Shown here: positions 36,193 to 46,863 of the stretch, piece after piece
How the letters are laid out: each line of letters starts with the position of its first letter
How positions within the stretch are numbered: the stretch's first letter is position 1
NCBI GenBank assembly: GCA_964195425.1
Contig: CAXMOM010000039.1
Span: forward strand, 131,309-195,308
From: Glaciecola sp964195425
GTDB taxonomy: Bacteria; Pseudomonadota; Gammaproteobacteria; Enterobacterales; Alteromonadaceae
Length of the DNA stretch: 64,000 bases
Direction: 5' to 3'
Position numbers and translations under genes: made by a program
Notes under the pieces: model-generated
What the model was told of the DNA's origin: nothing
The model's input: only the letters and a program-made list of their open reading frames with translations
The model's database searches: none

Positions 36193-39072
36193 TTACAAAT
36201 CAATATTTGCTCTTGTGCCTATGCCTGGCCCGAACACAATGGCATTTAATAGCAGTCTGTTTGTTCCTAAGGTAGCGCCTCTAAATATAGGCTCTCCTGA
36301 AAACATAATAATTTGTCCACTGCCGTGGCTTTCGCGCGTTAAATAAGCAGCATTAGCAATCCGCTGAGCGGCTTCAGGCCAAAGTATTCCGCTCATGCGC
36401 ACGTGCAAATCTTTATCTTGCGGAAGACTATACCAAGCAATGGCTTTTGCTTCATCGTCATCCTTATTTTTTGATTTTTTCGCTTTGTCCGAATAAACAC
36501 CTATGGTCACTACCGCTTCAGCATTTTCAGGCACAATCAATACAGGCAGTCGTCCATAAAGTAATGGTAGGGTTTCGTTTGTGCCAAAGGTAAGCCAATG
36601 TTGTTGGTCTGCACTACCCGATACCATTGCGCCAGCTGGCATAAACAGTTTTTGCCATTCATTACGTTTTTTAAGGTCTTCTTTACTTAGGCGTTCAGGC
36701 GCATCATCCCAAGGGTAGGCGACATCTTCTTGCACCGTTTTAGCGAATAAATCTTGTAGATTAGTAACGGGCTGTTTGGCTAACAAACGCCGCTGTAAGG
36801 CAATGTCGTATTTTTCAGCATCTTCCAAAATATCATCAACTAGTTTTATATTAGCGTCGTCTTTTGATGCTAAGGCTTGAGTAGCATTTTTATGGGTAAT
36901 AAGCGTACCGCCTTGTTTTACCCAAGTTTTCAATACTTTAGCGGTGCTGTCGGTAACAGTCCATGCACTGGGCATAACAATTACGTTGTAACGACGTAAA
37001 TCGGCACGTGCAATAGCACTAGTGTCTAGTTGCGAATGCCTAATACCAAGATGTGTATCTATACTCCACCATGTCGCGCCCACATCATTTGGATTAGTTA
37101 CTGCTTGGCTTAAAATGGCAATTTGAGGCTGTGTTAATAGAATAAAATGATCGCCACCCCATTCTGGCAAATCACCTGTACCATAACCGGTGCTGATATT
37201 TTGAATGTTGAGGCTTGTTTCATCTGCGGTGGTATTGATCAGCTTGATAAGATCAGTATTCGTGACATTGTCAGTAATAGTTACTACTACCGAGCCTCGG
37301 GCTAAGTTTTGTGTGCCTAACTGAGTGGCTTTATCAATGACACGAACTTTCACGCCACGCTCCATTAAGCGTGCAGCAAAACCAACTGAGGCATCGTCGT
37401 CTCCATTTACTGCCCAAGCGATTGCGTTAGGATCGGCTTTGTTTAAAACCTTTGGTGTTTGCTCAAACAGTTTAATATTATTGGTAATATGGCTAGGCAC
37501 GGTTAACGCTTCAAGACCATACATCATGGTTAAGTTCCACGCCGATGTGTCATACATAATTGAACGGCCTTCACGTAGAATTTTTTGGCGCTCTTGCTGC
37601 ACCGTTTCAGGCAATACTTGCGCATCAAACTCCATGATAGCCGCTAGCAGTCTTGCTTCGGGCTGACGGTTAGGAATAACCAAGCTGCCTTTGGTGACGG
37701 TACTGTCTACTTTGTTACCCAAATGATTAACAGCATCATCAACACTAAAATCTTTTTCTGCCACAAACACTTCAATATCTTGCGCTAAGAGTTTGTCTAC
37801 TAATGTGTTCATGCGTGTGTGATTGTTATTCGCTTTTACGATAAATGTAAGGTTAGCGTAAGGGCTGTCTTTTTCGATAACACTTTTGCGGTCTTGCCAG
37901 TAATCTTTGTACATGGCCTTGCTGTGCGTTTGTAGCGTTTCCAAATTTGCAATGGTACTAATAAACTGATGATGCACGGACTCTTTATAAGTTTGAATAG
38001 TACCTTCGGGTCGCCTTACACCATCTTCTGCCATTCTAGATTGCTCGTATAAAATATGCAGGGAACCTCTGTATTCAGAATAGTTTGAATAGCCTGGATA
38101 CCAGTTTTCAAACCATTCACCGGTATAGTAACGCCAGCCTTCTTGGTCGAAAGCAGCGCCTTGATCAAGCGAAAAAGCTTGCGCCCACTTTTGCACGCTT
38201 GGGGCAATATTCGCATTTAAGGGTTGCCGAGGAGGGCCCATTAGGTAAGTCTCTTGCGCACCCATTTCATGACCATCTATCATTAATTGTGGGCGCCATT
38301 TGTTGATTAGCGCTACTCTGCCTATGGTTTCTGGCTGAGTTAAATAAAAAAAATCGCGATTTAAGTCGAAGAAGTAATGGTTAGTTCTCCCGTATGGCCA
38401 ATCGCCGCGGTGCAAGAGTGATTGATCATCTACATTAGGTGCAGTACCACGATACTGTTCTAAGGACTTTGCAAAACGGTCACGACCGTCTGGATTCATA
38501 ATAGGATCGATTACAATAATCATGTCTTCGAGCATTTTTTCTACTTTAGGATCCTTCGAAGCGGCGTAATGGTAAATTGAAGCGAGGGCTGCATCGGCGC
38601 CAGAGGTTTCGTTACCATGAATTGAGTAGGCCATCCATGCAATTGCAGGAAGTTCATCAATGATATTTTTTGCTTCGCTATCGTTTGTTTTACGAGGGTC
38701 GGACAAAGCATTCAGCTTGTCTAATATATCGTCCATTCTGGCTAAATTAACGGGACTAGATATAAACACTGCGTGCAAAGGCCTACCTTCATGGCTTCTA
38801 GCATATTCAAGCACGTGGAGTCTGTCTGTTTGGGTTTTCCAGGTGTGAATTGAAGTGTTTATTTGTAAGGGAGTCGCCACTCGCTGACCAATAGCAAAAC
38901 CGAGTATTTCATCAGGGTGGGTAAGCGCAGAATCATATTCTCCACTTAAGATATCTGCCTTGTAATCAAGTTTTGCGTTGTAGGTTGGCTTCATTAATAA
39001 GCTAGCTTGGCTAATACCCATTGAAAACGTAAGCATGCCCGCACATAGTAGTGCAGTAATTGACTTTTGCAT
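36193..39072 (-). CDS. Large secreted M14 family zinc carboxypeptidase
   Basis: A 959-residue exported peptidase with a signal peptide ending near SQAS. The M14 zinc site is His152-x2-Glu155 in AYSIHGNETSGADA, with the third ligand probably in LMIDGHEMGAQE and the catalytic Glu in LHILYEQSRMA. YDLNRDF-like NHYFFDLNRDFFYLTQPET is also family-typical. The C-terminal 500 residues contain a class I glutamine amidotransferase-like region (VIVMPSAWTV, LKTWVKQGGTLITHKNA), as in many large marine M14 peptidases. It probably degrades peptides in the periplasm or outside. Confidence 0.92.
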   Translation of the reverse strand: MQKSITALLCAGMLTFSMGISQASLLMKPTYNAKLDYKADILSGEYDSALTHPDEILGFAIGQRVATPLQINTSIHTWKTQTDRLHVLEYARSHEGRPLHAVFISSPVNLARMDDILDKLNALSDPRKTNDSEAKNIIDELPAIAWMAYSIHGNETSGADAALASIYHYAASKDPKVEKMLEDMIIVIDPIMNPDGRDRFAKSLEQYRGTAPNVDDQSLLHRGDWPYGRTNHYFFDLNRDFFYLTQPETIGRVALINKWRPQLMIDGHEMGAQETYLMGPPRQPLNANIAPSVQKWAQAFSLDQGAAFDQEGWRYYTGEWFENWYPGYSNYSEYRGSLHILYEQSRMAEDGVRRPEGTIQTYKESVHHQFISTIANLETLQTHSKAMYKDYWQDRKSVIEKDSPYANLTFIVKANNNHTRMNTLVDKLLAQDIEVFVAEKDFSVDDAVNHLGNKVDSTVTKGSLVIPNRQPEARLLAAIMEFDAQVLPETVQQERQKILREGRSIMYDTSAWNLTMMYGLEALTVPSHITNNIKLFEQTPKVLNKADPNAIAWAVNGDDDASVGFAARLMERGVKVRVIDKATQLGTQNLARGSVVVTITDNVTNTDLIKLINTTADETSLNIQNISTGYGTGDLPEWGGDHFILLTQPQIAILSQAVTNPNDVGATWWSIDTHLGIRHSQLDTSAIARADLRRYNVIVMPSAWTVTDSTAKVLKTWVKQGGTLITHKNATQALASKDDANIKLVDDILEDAEKYDIALQRRLLAKQPVTNLQDLFAKTVQEDVAYPWDDAPERLSKEDLKKRNEWQKLFMPAGAMVSGSADQQHWLTFGTNETLPLLYGRLPVLIVPENAEAVVTIGVYSDKAKKSKNKDDDEAKAIAWYSLPQDKDLHVRMSGILWPEAAQRIANAAYLTRESHGSGQIIMFSGEPIFRGATLGTNRLLLNAIVFGPGIGTRANIDL

Positions 39073-39147
39073 TATCTATCCTTTTGTAAAGTAACTAAAT
39101 ATATACTGCTAATATTATTATGATCAATCAAATATTATTGTGTTGAA

Positions 39148-41934
39148 CTAGTGAGCTTCATCCCAGTTGTTCCCTACACCCGCCTCAACAATTAAGGGTA
39201 CATCTAGTTTCACGCAATTTTCCATAAGATGATTAATCTTTTTAACGTATTCTTCTACTTTGTCTTCTTTAATTTCAAACACGAGTTCATCGTGTACCTG
39301 CATAATCATGGCTACGTCTGATGGGTCTTCTAGGCCTTTCATCCAAGCGCTCACTTCAATCATCGCTTTTTTAATAATGTCGGCAGCGGTGCCTTGCATA
39401 GGCGCGTTTATTGCGGCGCGCTCAGCACCTGCGCGGCGTAAGCCATTGGTGGCGTTAATGTCGGGTAAGTATAAGCGGCGGTCAAATACCGTGGTAACGT
39501 AACCTGTTTCTTTTGCGCCTGCGCGCGTTGACTCCATATAGGTAAGTACGCCTGGATAACGTTCAAAATATTTATCCATATAGGCTTGTGCGTCGTAACG
39601 TGGAATATTGAGTTGTTTAGCTAAGCCGAAAGCCGACATGCCATAAATGAGGCCAAAGTTAATGGCTTTTGCGCTGCGGCGTTGATTGTCGGTCACCGCT
39701 TCAAGCGATTCGCCAAATACTTCAGCAGCTGTCGCTTTGTGTACATCTAATCCTTTAGAAAAAGCATCGAGTAAACCTTCGTCTTTACTCAAATGCGCCA
39801 TAATACGTAGCTCAATTTGAGAATAATCAGCAGCCACTACTTTATAACCATCGCGAGCGATAAAGGCTTGTCTGACGAGTCTACCCTCCTTTGTGCGAAT
39901 GGGAATGTTTTGTAAATTTGGATCGGTAGACGATAATCTGCCGGTGGCGGTAACGGCTTGATGATAAGAAGTGTGCACGCGGTTAGTTCTATGGTTAATC
40001 ATACGCGGAAGCTTATCGGTGTATGTGTTTTTAAGCTTGGTTAGTCCGCGATACTGCATGATCAATGCGGGCAACTCATATTCTAAAGCAAGCTCTTGCA
40101 ACACTTCCTCAGAAGTAGAAGGAGCGCCTTTTGGCGTCTTCTTTTTCACCGGTAGGGCGAGTTTTTCAAACAAAATCGTTTGCAGTTGTTTTGTAGACCC
40201 TAAATTAAAAGTCTCGCCCGCAAGCTCATGCACTTGGGTTTCAAGTTCCATAATTCGCTTGGCTAGGTCTTGGCTTTGTTGACCAAGTTTTTGAGAGTCT
40301 ATATATACGCCTGTTTGCTCCATTGTTGCCAGTATGCTCGACAACGGAATTTCTATATTATTGAGTAAATCAGTTAACCCTACCTGTTCTTCAAGTAGTG
40401 CTTTAAGAACAAGGTATAAGCGTAGGGTTATGTCGGCATCTTCAGCCGCGTATTTAGCCGCAGTTTCTAATTCAACCTGGTTAAAGGTGATTTGTTTTGC
40501 GCCTTTGCCGGCTATTTCTTCAAAGCTTATCGTTTTATGGCCCAAATATTTAAGCGATAAGCTGTCCATATTATGACGGGTAGCGGTGCTATTTAAAACA
40601 TAACTTGCCAACATGGTGTCGCACAATATGCCATTTAAGTGAATGTTGTAATTGGCGAATACGTTTTTGTCAAATTTGATATGTTGGCCAATTTTTTTAG
40701 GTGTCGTGTCTTCTATTATTGGTTTTAGAACCTCTAATACATAGTCCCTATCGAGCTGATCGGGAGCGCCGGAATAGTCATGAGCCACCGGCACGTAATA
40801 AGCAGAATCGTCGGTAAAAGCGAACGACAGGCCGACTATTTCAGCCTGCATATAATCGATGCTGGTGGTTTCAGTGTCTATTGCGTAAAAATCGCTTTTG
40901 TTAATTTTGTCGATTAAAGCGCCAAAGTCTACTTCAGTAAAAACCGTATGGTAATGGCTTGTATCTATAAGCGCTACAGCGGCAGTCTCGGTAATCGTTT
41001 CATCGCCAGTGTTGGCCTTGCTTTGGTTTTGAGCGACTTGTTGTAGAGTGTCGGCATCGCTTACTTCACTTAACCAACGCTTAAATTCAAGTTCAGTAAA
41101 CATCTCGCGAAGCAAAGGCTTGTCCATTTCATCAATAGTGAAAGACGACAGTTCCATGCCTAAATCTAGTTCAGTTTCGATGGTGGCAAGTTGATAAGAA
41201 AGCAGCGCTTGTTCCTTATACTCTTCCATTTTCTTGGCCATGGTTTTGGCGCCTCGAAAATCGAGGTCTGCAATTTTATCTAGGTTTTCATAAATTGCTT
41301 TTACGCCGCCTATACCATTTAGCATAGCCACGGCGCTCTTATCGCCTACGCCAGGTACGCCGGGAATATTGTCTACTTTGTCGCCTTTAAGGCCAAGGTA
41401 ATCGATAATTAGCTCGGCAGGTACGCCAAATTTTTCGACAACACCGTCTATATCCATTGCGGTGCGGGTCATAGTGTTTATGAGCGTGACATGCTTATCT
41501 ACTAACTGAGCCATGTCTTTATCGCCGGTACTTATTACACAATCAATACCCGCTTCAGAAGCCCTGCGAGCGAGTGTACCAATTACATCGTCGGCTTCAA
41601 CACCGGGCTCAACGATCATTGAAAAGCCCATTGCTTCTACAATTTTATGCAGGGGCGCAATTTGGCCTCTTAGTTCGTTAGGCATGGGCGGACGGTTGGC
41701 TTTGTATTCAGGATAAATATCGTCTCTAAAGGTTTTGCCTTTGGCATCAAATACCACCACCATATGAGAAGGCTTGTAGTCTTTAACTAAAGAGCGCAGC
41801 ATGTTTACCACGCCATAAATAGCGCCAGTATCCATTCCTTTTGAGTTCGTTAGTGGAGGCATTCCGTGGAAGGCTCTAAACAGGTAAGAAGAACCATCGA
41901 CGAGAACTAGCGGTGATTCGTTTTCTTTGTGCAT
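39148..41934 (-). CDS. polA: DNA polymerase I
   Basis: A full-length 928-residue Pol I for gap filling and Okazaki fragment processing. The N-terminal 5' nuclease has LVDGSSYLFRAFHG and GVEADDVIGTLA. The proofreading 3'-5' exonuclease keeps DxE in YAIDTETTSIDY. Polymerase motif A is DYSQIELRIMAHLS, motif B RRSAKAINFGLIYGM, and motif C MQVHDELVFEI. All three activities therefore seem intact. A lone DnaA-box-like sequence lies upstream. Confidence 0.97.
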   Translation of the reverse strand: MHKENESPLVLVDGSSYLFRAFHGMPPLTNSKGMDTGAIYGVVNMLRSLVKDYKPSHMVVVFDAKGKTFRDDIYPEYKANRPPMPNELRGQIAPLHKIVEAMGFSMIVEPGVEADDVIGTLARRASEAGIDCVISTGDKDMAQLVDKHVTLINTMTRTAMDIDGVVEKFGVPAELIIDYLGLKGDKVDNIPGVPGVGDKSAVAMLNGIGGVKAIYENLDKIADLDFRGAKTMAKKMEEYKEQALLSYQLATIETELDLGMELSSFTIDEMDKPLLREMFTELEFKRWLSEVSDADTLQQVAQNQSKANTGDETITETAAVALIDTSHYHTVFTEVDFGALIDKINKSDFYAIDTETTSIDYMQAEIVGLSFAFTDDSAYYVPVAHDYSGAPDQLDRDYVLEVLKPIIEDTTPKKIGQHIKFDKNVFANYNIHLNGILCDTMLASYVLNSTATRHNMDSLSLKYLGHKTISFEEIAGKGAKQITFNQVELETAAKYAAEDADITLRLYLVLKALLEEQVGLTDLLNNIEIPLSSILATMEQTGVYIDSQKLGQQSQDLAKRIMELETQVHELAGETFNLGSTKQLQTILFEKLALPVKKKTPKGAPSTSEEVLQELALEYELPALIMQYRGLTKLKNTYTDKLPRMINHRTNRVHTSYHQAVTATGRLSSTDPNLQNIPIRTKEGRLVRQAFIARDGYKVVAADYSQIELRIMAHLSKDEGLLDAFSKGLDVHKATAAEVFGESLEAVTDNQRRSAKAINFGLIYGMSAFGLAKQLNIPRYDAQAYMDKYFERYPGVLTYMESTRAGAKETGYVTTVFDRRLYLPDINATNGLRRAGAERAAINAPMQGTAADIIKKAMIEVSAWMKGLEDPSDVAMIMQVHDELVFEIKEDKVEEYVKKINHLMENCVKLDVPLIVEAGVGNNWDEAH

Positions 41935-42535
41935 AATAAACCTTCTTTATAAAGTGCAAAACTGTAAGTTATTGAATATATTTGTAAAATTAAGAGTGTC
42001 GCTCACATTTCTTGTGGATAACTTTGTGAGTAAGTGTTTTTAACATGCACAAGAAACCTACCTTTTTCACAAGAAAAAAGCATATTGTAGTATAAGATGT
42101 GGAATGAAACGAGCAGACGTTCTGTATTTCCATATTCTTTATTATTATTTGATTATTTTTACTAGCGTGGCTAGCTTTTCTACGCTTTACCAATATTTCA
42201 TCTGAATATTTTATGTGCATCGTAAAGTGTAAACTTAGAATAGATGTTGCATCTTCTAAGTGTGACGAATTTAGCACAGATTTTGCCTTTGCCAAGTAAA
42301 AATTTTGATTAATATTTTTATCTTTTTTGTTCAATGAGTTATAAATACATCATAGAGTTTGGCATTATGTTTGATTAATCCTATTGATGTGTTGTTTTGT
42401 CGGGTAGCGAGTGTAGTAAGCTTGTTTTTACTCGGCTAAAATATATCGAGTAAAGCGCTGTAATTATGATGGCAAAAGAATACAATACCAAACAAATAAA
42501 GAATAATAACAATAGCATAACGGAGCGCACGTCAC
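41935..42535. other. Long intergenic region between polA and trkH
   Basis: Six hundred bases separate the divergent polA and trkH starts. No protein or RNA gene was recognised; a 114-codon minus frame has low-complexity, non-family composition. It holds a TGTGGATAA DnaA box at 42013 and an 8-bp stem TTTACTCG/CGAGTAAA at 42427-42454 about 80 bases before trkH. It presumably holds both promoters. Confidence 0.5.
42013..42021 (+). promoter_or_regulatory. DnaA box upstream of polA
   Basis: TGTGGATAA is the exact complement of the consensus DnaA box TTATCCACA, about 80 bases upstream of the polA start. A single box may be chance; control of polA by DnaA is speculative. Confidence 0.35.
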
Positions 42536-43987
42536 GTGCAATACGGCGCAATAATAAGAATCTTAGGCTTATTGGTCGCACTATTTAGTGTCACCATGCT
42601 GCCACCAGCATTGATTTCCCTTATATATGGTGATGGAGGTGGCCTTGCGTTTGTGGTCGCATTTATCTTTACCTTTGTTACTGGCTTAGCGTTCTGGTAT
42701 CCGTACCGAGCCGATCGCGCCGATCTTCGGGCTAAAGAAGGTTTCCTAATTGTTGTGTTGTTTTGGACGGTACTAGCTACCTTCGGTGCTTTGCCGTTCG
42801 CTCTTCTCGATCAGCCTCAAATGAGTATTACCGACGCTATATTTGAATCGTTCTCTGGTCTTACAACGACTGGAGCGACGGTTATTGAAGGCTTAGAATT
42901 TTTACCCAAAGCAGTACAGTTTTATCGCCAGCAGTTGCAATGGTTAGGCGGTATGGGAATAATTGTATTGGCGGTCGCTATTTTACCTATTCTTGGTGTT
43001 GGTGGCATGCAGCTGTATAGAGCAGAAACGCCTGGCCCTGTTAAAGATTCAAAAATGACCCCGCGTATCGCCGACACTGCCAAGCATCTTTGGTACATAT
43101 ATTTGTCACTAACCATCGCTTGTACTTTTGCTTACTGGGTGGCGGGCATGAATTTGTTTGACGCGGTTTGTCATGCATTTTCTACCATTGCAATAGGTGG
43201 TTTTTCAAATTATGACGCCAGTTTAGGGCATTTCAACAGCACTGCTGTCAATGTTGTTTGTGTGGTGTTTTTGTGGATAGCTGCGCTAAATTTTTCGCTG
43301 CATTATTCTGCGGTAAGTGGTCGAAACATAAAAAACTATTTTAGAGACCCAGAGGCCAAAGCTTTTTTTACCATCCAATTTATCCTCATTACGGTATGCT
43401 TTTTAGTCTTAATCAATTATTCAGCTTACGATTCTGCCGAGACATCGCTAGACCAAGCGCTTATTCAAGCTGTATCTATAAGCACAACGGCAGGCTTCAC
43501 TACCACCGATTTTTCTGCGTGGCCGTCGTTCTTACCAATATTGCTTATATTTTCAAGTTTCGTGGGCGGATGTGCGGGTTCAACTGGCGGGGGTCTTAAA
43601 GTCATTAGAGTACTGCTGCTGTTTATTCAGGGAAAGCGTGAAGTTGACCGGCTAATTCATCCTAAAGCGGTGTATTCGGTTAAGCTCGGTGACAGAGCAA
43701 TACCAAGTCGTGTGGTTGAGGCTGTTTGGGGCTTTTTTGCCGCCTACGCAATTGTATTTGTTGTTATTATGATAGGCCTAATTGGCACCGGGCTTGACAA
43801 TATTAGCGCTTTTTCGGCTACCGCTGCGGCACTTAATAACTTAGGCCCAGGTTTAGGCTCAGTTGCCGGTACGTATGCACAAGTATCCGACGCTGGAAAA
43901 TGGCTGCTAGTAACGGCAATGCTGTTTGGGCGACTAGAGGTGTTTTCATTACTTGTACTATTCTCACCTACATTTTGGCGGAGTTAG
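42536..43987 (+). CDS. trkH: Trk system potassium uptake protein TrkH
   Basis: The 483-residue potassium channel subunit of the Trk system, working with TrkA. Four pore loops are visible: GLTTTGATVIEGLE, FSTIAIGGFSNYD, ISTTAGFTTTDF and AALNNLGPGLGSV. Many helices cover the rest. The start is the GTG at 42536, preceded by GGAG; MQYGAIIRILGLLV is the usual N-terminus. It converges on trkA, which lies 58 bases away on the other strand. Confidence 0.96.
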   Translation: MQYGAIIRILGLLVALFSVTMLPPALISLIYGDGGGLAFVVAFIFTFVTGLAFWYPYRADRADLRAKEGFLIVVLFWTVLATFGALPFALLDQPQMSITDAIFESFSGLTTTGATVIEGLEFLPKAVQFYRQQLQWLGGMGIIVLAVAILPILGVGGMQLYRAETPGPVKDSKMTPRIADTAKHLWYIYLSLTIACTFAYWVAGMNLFDAVCHAFSTIAIGGFSNYDASLGHFNSTAVNVVCVVFLWIAALNFSLHYSAVSGRNIKNYFRDPEAKAFFTIQFILITVCFLVLINYSAYDSAETSLDQALIQAVSISTTAGFTTTDFSAWPSFLPILLIFSSFVGGCAGSTGGGLKVIRVLLLFIQGKREVDRLIHPKAVYSVKLGDRAIPSRVVEAVWGFFAAYAIVFVVIMIGLIGTGLDNISAFSATAAALNNLGPGLGSVAGTYAQVSDAGKWLLVTAMLFGRLEVFSLLVLFSPTFWRS

Positions 43988-44045
43988 TACTTACTTCTAT
44001 GGCAAGCATTAGGCGATCTTATTAATTGCTGACTATAAGCAATTG

Positions 44046-45422
44046 CTAAAAGAACATAGCACTTGGTTGGAATAGTTTTTCCACATCCCCAATAAACTTC
44101 TTGTCTACCAGAAATAGAATTACGTGATCGTTCGCTAATATTACCGTGTCGCTATGAGCAATAACGACTTCGTCTGCACGCACAACCGCACCTATGGTGG
44201 TGCCCGGCGGTAGTTTTATATCTTTAATTTGTTTGCCAACTACTTTTGACGTTTGTTCATCACCGTGGGCAATAGCTTCAATAGCTTCTGCCGCGCCGCG
44301 TCTTAGTGAATGCACGTTAACAATGTCACCGCGACGAATGTGCGTAAGTAGTGCAGAAATAGTTGCTTGTTGAGGCGAAAATGCGATGTCTATATCGCCC
44401 CCTTGCACTAAATCAACGTAGGCGCTTCGCTGTATTAACACCATCGCTTTGGCAGCGCCCATACGTTTGGCTAGCATGGCCGACATAATATTGGCTTCGT
44501 CGTCATTTGTTACCGCGATGAAAGCATCGACGCGGTCAACGCTTTCTTCGCTTAACAAGCTTGCGTCTGAAGCATCGCCATGAAACACCGTAACATTATC
44601 GAGGGTGCTCGACAGGTAATGCGCGCGCTCGCTATTGAATTCAATTAACTTTACGTTGTGTTTAGGTCCTAATCTTTTGGCCAAACCTGCGCCTATTAGC
44701 CCACCACCGGCAATCATAATGCGTTTGTAGCTAGCTTCTAATTTTTGTAGTTCGCTCATTACCGCTCGAATATGTTTAGTATCTGCGATGAAAAACACTT
44801 CATCGTCGGCTTCAATAACGGTCGAGCCTAACGGGCGGATGGGGCGACCACGCCTATAAATGGCAGCAACGCGAGTATCTACATTCGGCATATGTTCTTT
44901 TAATGCAGATAGGGCGTGCCCTACTAATAAACCACCATAATATGCCTTAACGGCTACAAGGCTTGCACGTCCATCAGCAAATTCAACTACCTGCAAAGCG
45001 CCAGGATAGTCTATGAGACGCTTAATAGCGGTGGTAACAAGTTGTTCAGGGGCTATTAAATGATCAACGGGTATGTCTTTATGCTGATAAAGCTGATCTT
45101 GGTAAATAATATATTGTTCAGAGCGCACACGGGCAATCTTTGTGGGAGTTCTAAATAAACTGTGTGCCACTTGGCAGGCCATCATATTGCTTTCGTCACT
45201 ACTGGTAACGGCAATAAGCATGTCGGCATTTTCAGCGCCGGCTTTCTTAAGAATGTCGGGATGAGAACCAATACCACAGACTACCTGTACGTCTAAGCGG
45301 TCTTGTAAATCAGACAAGGTATGTTGATCGGAGTCAATGATTGTTATTTCATTTTTTTCACCCGCCAAATTCTCAGCTAAGGTACCGCCCACTTGGCCTG
45401 CGCCAATTATTATTATTTTCAT
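44046..45422 (-). CDS. trkA: Trk system potassium transport regulator TrkA
   Basis: A peripheral membrane protein that gates TrkH in response to nucleotides. The 458 residues form two RCK repeats. The first begins MKIIIIGAGQVGGTLAENL with IIDSD and the second MIAGGGLIGAGLAKRL near residue 235. Each is followed by an RCK_C domain (GTTIGAVVRADEVVIAH at the end). It is last in the def-fmt-rsmB-trkA operon, as in E. coli. Confidence 0.97.
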   Translation of the reverse strand: MKIIIIGAGQVGGTLAENLAGEKNEITIIDSDQHTLSDLQDRLDVQVVCGIGSHPDILKKAGAENADMLIAVTSSDESNMMACQVAHSLFRTPTKIARVRSEQYIIYQDQLYQHKDIPVDHLIAPEQLVTTAIKRLIDYPGALQVVEFADGRASLVAVKAYYGGLLVGHALSALKEHMPNVDTRVAAIYRRGRPIRPLGSTVIEADDEVFFIADTKHIRAVMSELQKLEASYKRIMIAGGGLIGAGLAKRLGPKHNVKLIEFNSERAHYLSSTLDNVTVFHGDASDASLLSEESVDRVDAFIAVTNDDEANIMSAMLAKRMGAAKAMVLIQRSAYVDLVQGGDIDIAFSPQQATISALLTHIRRGDIVNVHSLRRGAAEAIEAIAHGDEQTSKVVGKQIKDIKLPPGTTIGAVVRADEVVIAHSDTVILANDHVILFLVDKKFIGDVEKLFQPSAMFF

Positions 45423-45483
45423 TTTAGCTTATGATCTCGCAAACTGATCTTACTTAAAGCAACGAGCATGAACTCAGCGATGC

Positions 45484-46863
45484 TCAACGTTTGGTTAGCC
45501 TAGCATAGAAGAAACCGTCCATACCGTCTTGTCCGGGTAATATTTGCCAAATACTTGCCGTTTCATTTTGGTTCGTTTTTATGGGGTCAAGTGTAGCGTC
45601 ATTATGGGTGGCAATAAAGTCTTCAATTTGTTGTTGGTTTTCTTGGGGCAGTATTGAGCATGTTGCGTATACTAGCGTGCCGCCTAATTTTAGTTTTTGC
45701 CAAGCACTCTCAAGAATCTGTTTTTGTAAGCTAACCAATACATCGATATCGGCAGACTTTCGCAGCCACATTATATCAGGATGCCTGCGAATAACGCCGG
45801 TGGCTGAGCAGGGCGCGTCCAATAAAATTCTATCAAACTGAGGCAGGCTAGCATTGTCACCAAGATCGCTAGCGTCTTGCACAACAAAGGTCGTTTGTTC
45901 GCTAAATGTTTTGTCATGACCAAGACGTTCAAAATTTTCATGTACGCGATGCATGCGTTTTGGGTCTGCATCAAGAATAAACAAATGCGCTAATTCTGGT
46001 TGGTACTCTAATATACCTGCCGACTTCCCGCCCGGCGCTGCGCAGCAATCGAGTATTACATCGCCCTTTTGTGCGTCTAGTATAATGGCTGCTTGCTGTG
46101 CGGCGAAATCTTGTACAGCAAAATGTCCTTCTTCAAACCCAGGCAATCGCATTATTTCACCGGCGTTGTTGAGTTTTACCGTCTTATTACCAAAGCTCTC
46201 GAAGCTATATTGCGCTTCGCTAAGCTGCGCTTGAAATTTTTCAACGGTGGTGTTTTGCGTATTTATTCTAAGCCACAGTGGCGCGCGGGTATGCATTTGT
46301 TTGGCAAGCTCCGCAATATCATGGGTAGCGCCATAATGAGTCAACAGCGCTTTATACAACCATTTAGGCAAGCCAAGGGTAATGTGCGCTTGCTCGTGAA
46401 CTTGTGATTGAATATCTTCACGCTGGAATCTTCGTAATACCGCATTTACCAGGCCGCTTAGGCTTATTTCTTTCATTTGCTTACAGGCGTCAACCGTTTC
46501 CGACACGGCTGCATGTTCGGCTGTGCGTGAATAGGCTAGCTGATACATGCCAAGCATGAGCAAATGCTCAATAATTTTTTGTTGTTTTTTTAGTGGCTTG
46601 TTTAATAACTGCCTTAGCCATACTTGTAGTTCGGGCAAGTTCCGCAGGCAGCCATATACCATTTCTTGCAGCCATGCGCGGTCTTGTGGCTTTTCGTGAC
46701 GGCTCCATATTTTAGGCATCACTTCACTTGATGAACGACCGTTTTCTAAAATTTGAAAAAGTACCCAACTTGCGTCTGCACGCTTATTTACAGGGTGTCC
46801 TATAAAGAGTGAGTCTTTACTAGGGGAGGGGTTTTTACGGTTGTTTGATGGGTGCTTTTTCAT
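45484..46863 (-). CDS. rsmB: 16S rRNA (cytosine(967)-C5)-methyltransferase RsmB
   Basis: A 459-residue rRNA methyltransferase with an N-terminal NusB-like RNA-binding domain (about residues 25-165). The AdoMet site is DCCAAPGGKSAGILE, and the two catalytic cysteine motifs are LDAPCSATGVIRRHPD and YATCSILPQEN. Its start overlaps the end of fmt by four bases, so translation is coupled. Confidence 0.96.
   Translation of the reverse strand: MKKHPSNNRKNPSPSKDSLFIGHPVNKRADASWVLFQILENGRSSSEVMPKIWSRHEKPQDRAWLQEMVYGCLRNLPELQVWLRQLLNKPLKKQQKIIEHLLMLGMYQLAYSRTAEHAAVSETVDACKQMKEISLSGLVNAVLRRFQREDIQSQVHEQAHITLGLPKWLYKALLTHYGATHDIAELAKQMHTRAPLWLRINTQNTTVEKFQAQLSEAQYSFESFGNKTVKLNNAGEIMRLPGFEEGHFAVQDFAAQQAAIILDAQKGDVILDCCAAPGGKSAGILEYQPELAHLFILDADPKRMHRVHENFERLGHDKTFSEQTTFVVQDASDLGDNASLPQFDRILLDAPCSATGVIRRHPDIMWLRKSADIDVLVSLQKQILESAWQKLKLGGTLVYATCSILPQENQQQIEDFIATHNDATLDPIKTNQNETASIWQILPGQDGMDGFFYARLTKR

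Noticed and set aside
33768..39147. A Spot 42 (spf) small RNA between engB and polA, its place in E. coli.
   Set aside because: None of the intergenic gaps here contains Spot 42-like sequence; the hairpins found are ordinary terminators.
41990..42334. A 114-codon minus-strand frame upstream of polA.
   Set aside because: Composition is unlike a conserved protein, there is no family motif or ribosome site, and it lies in AT-rich promoter DNA.
42427..42454. Stem TTTACTCG/CGAGTAAA before trkH as a riboswitch.
   Set aside because: A single short stem with a 12-base AT loop; no known aptamer features such as those of potassium or cyclic-di-AMP riboswitches are visible.
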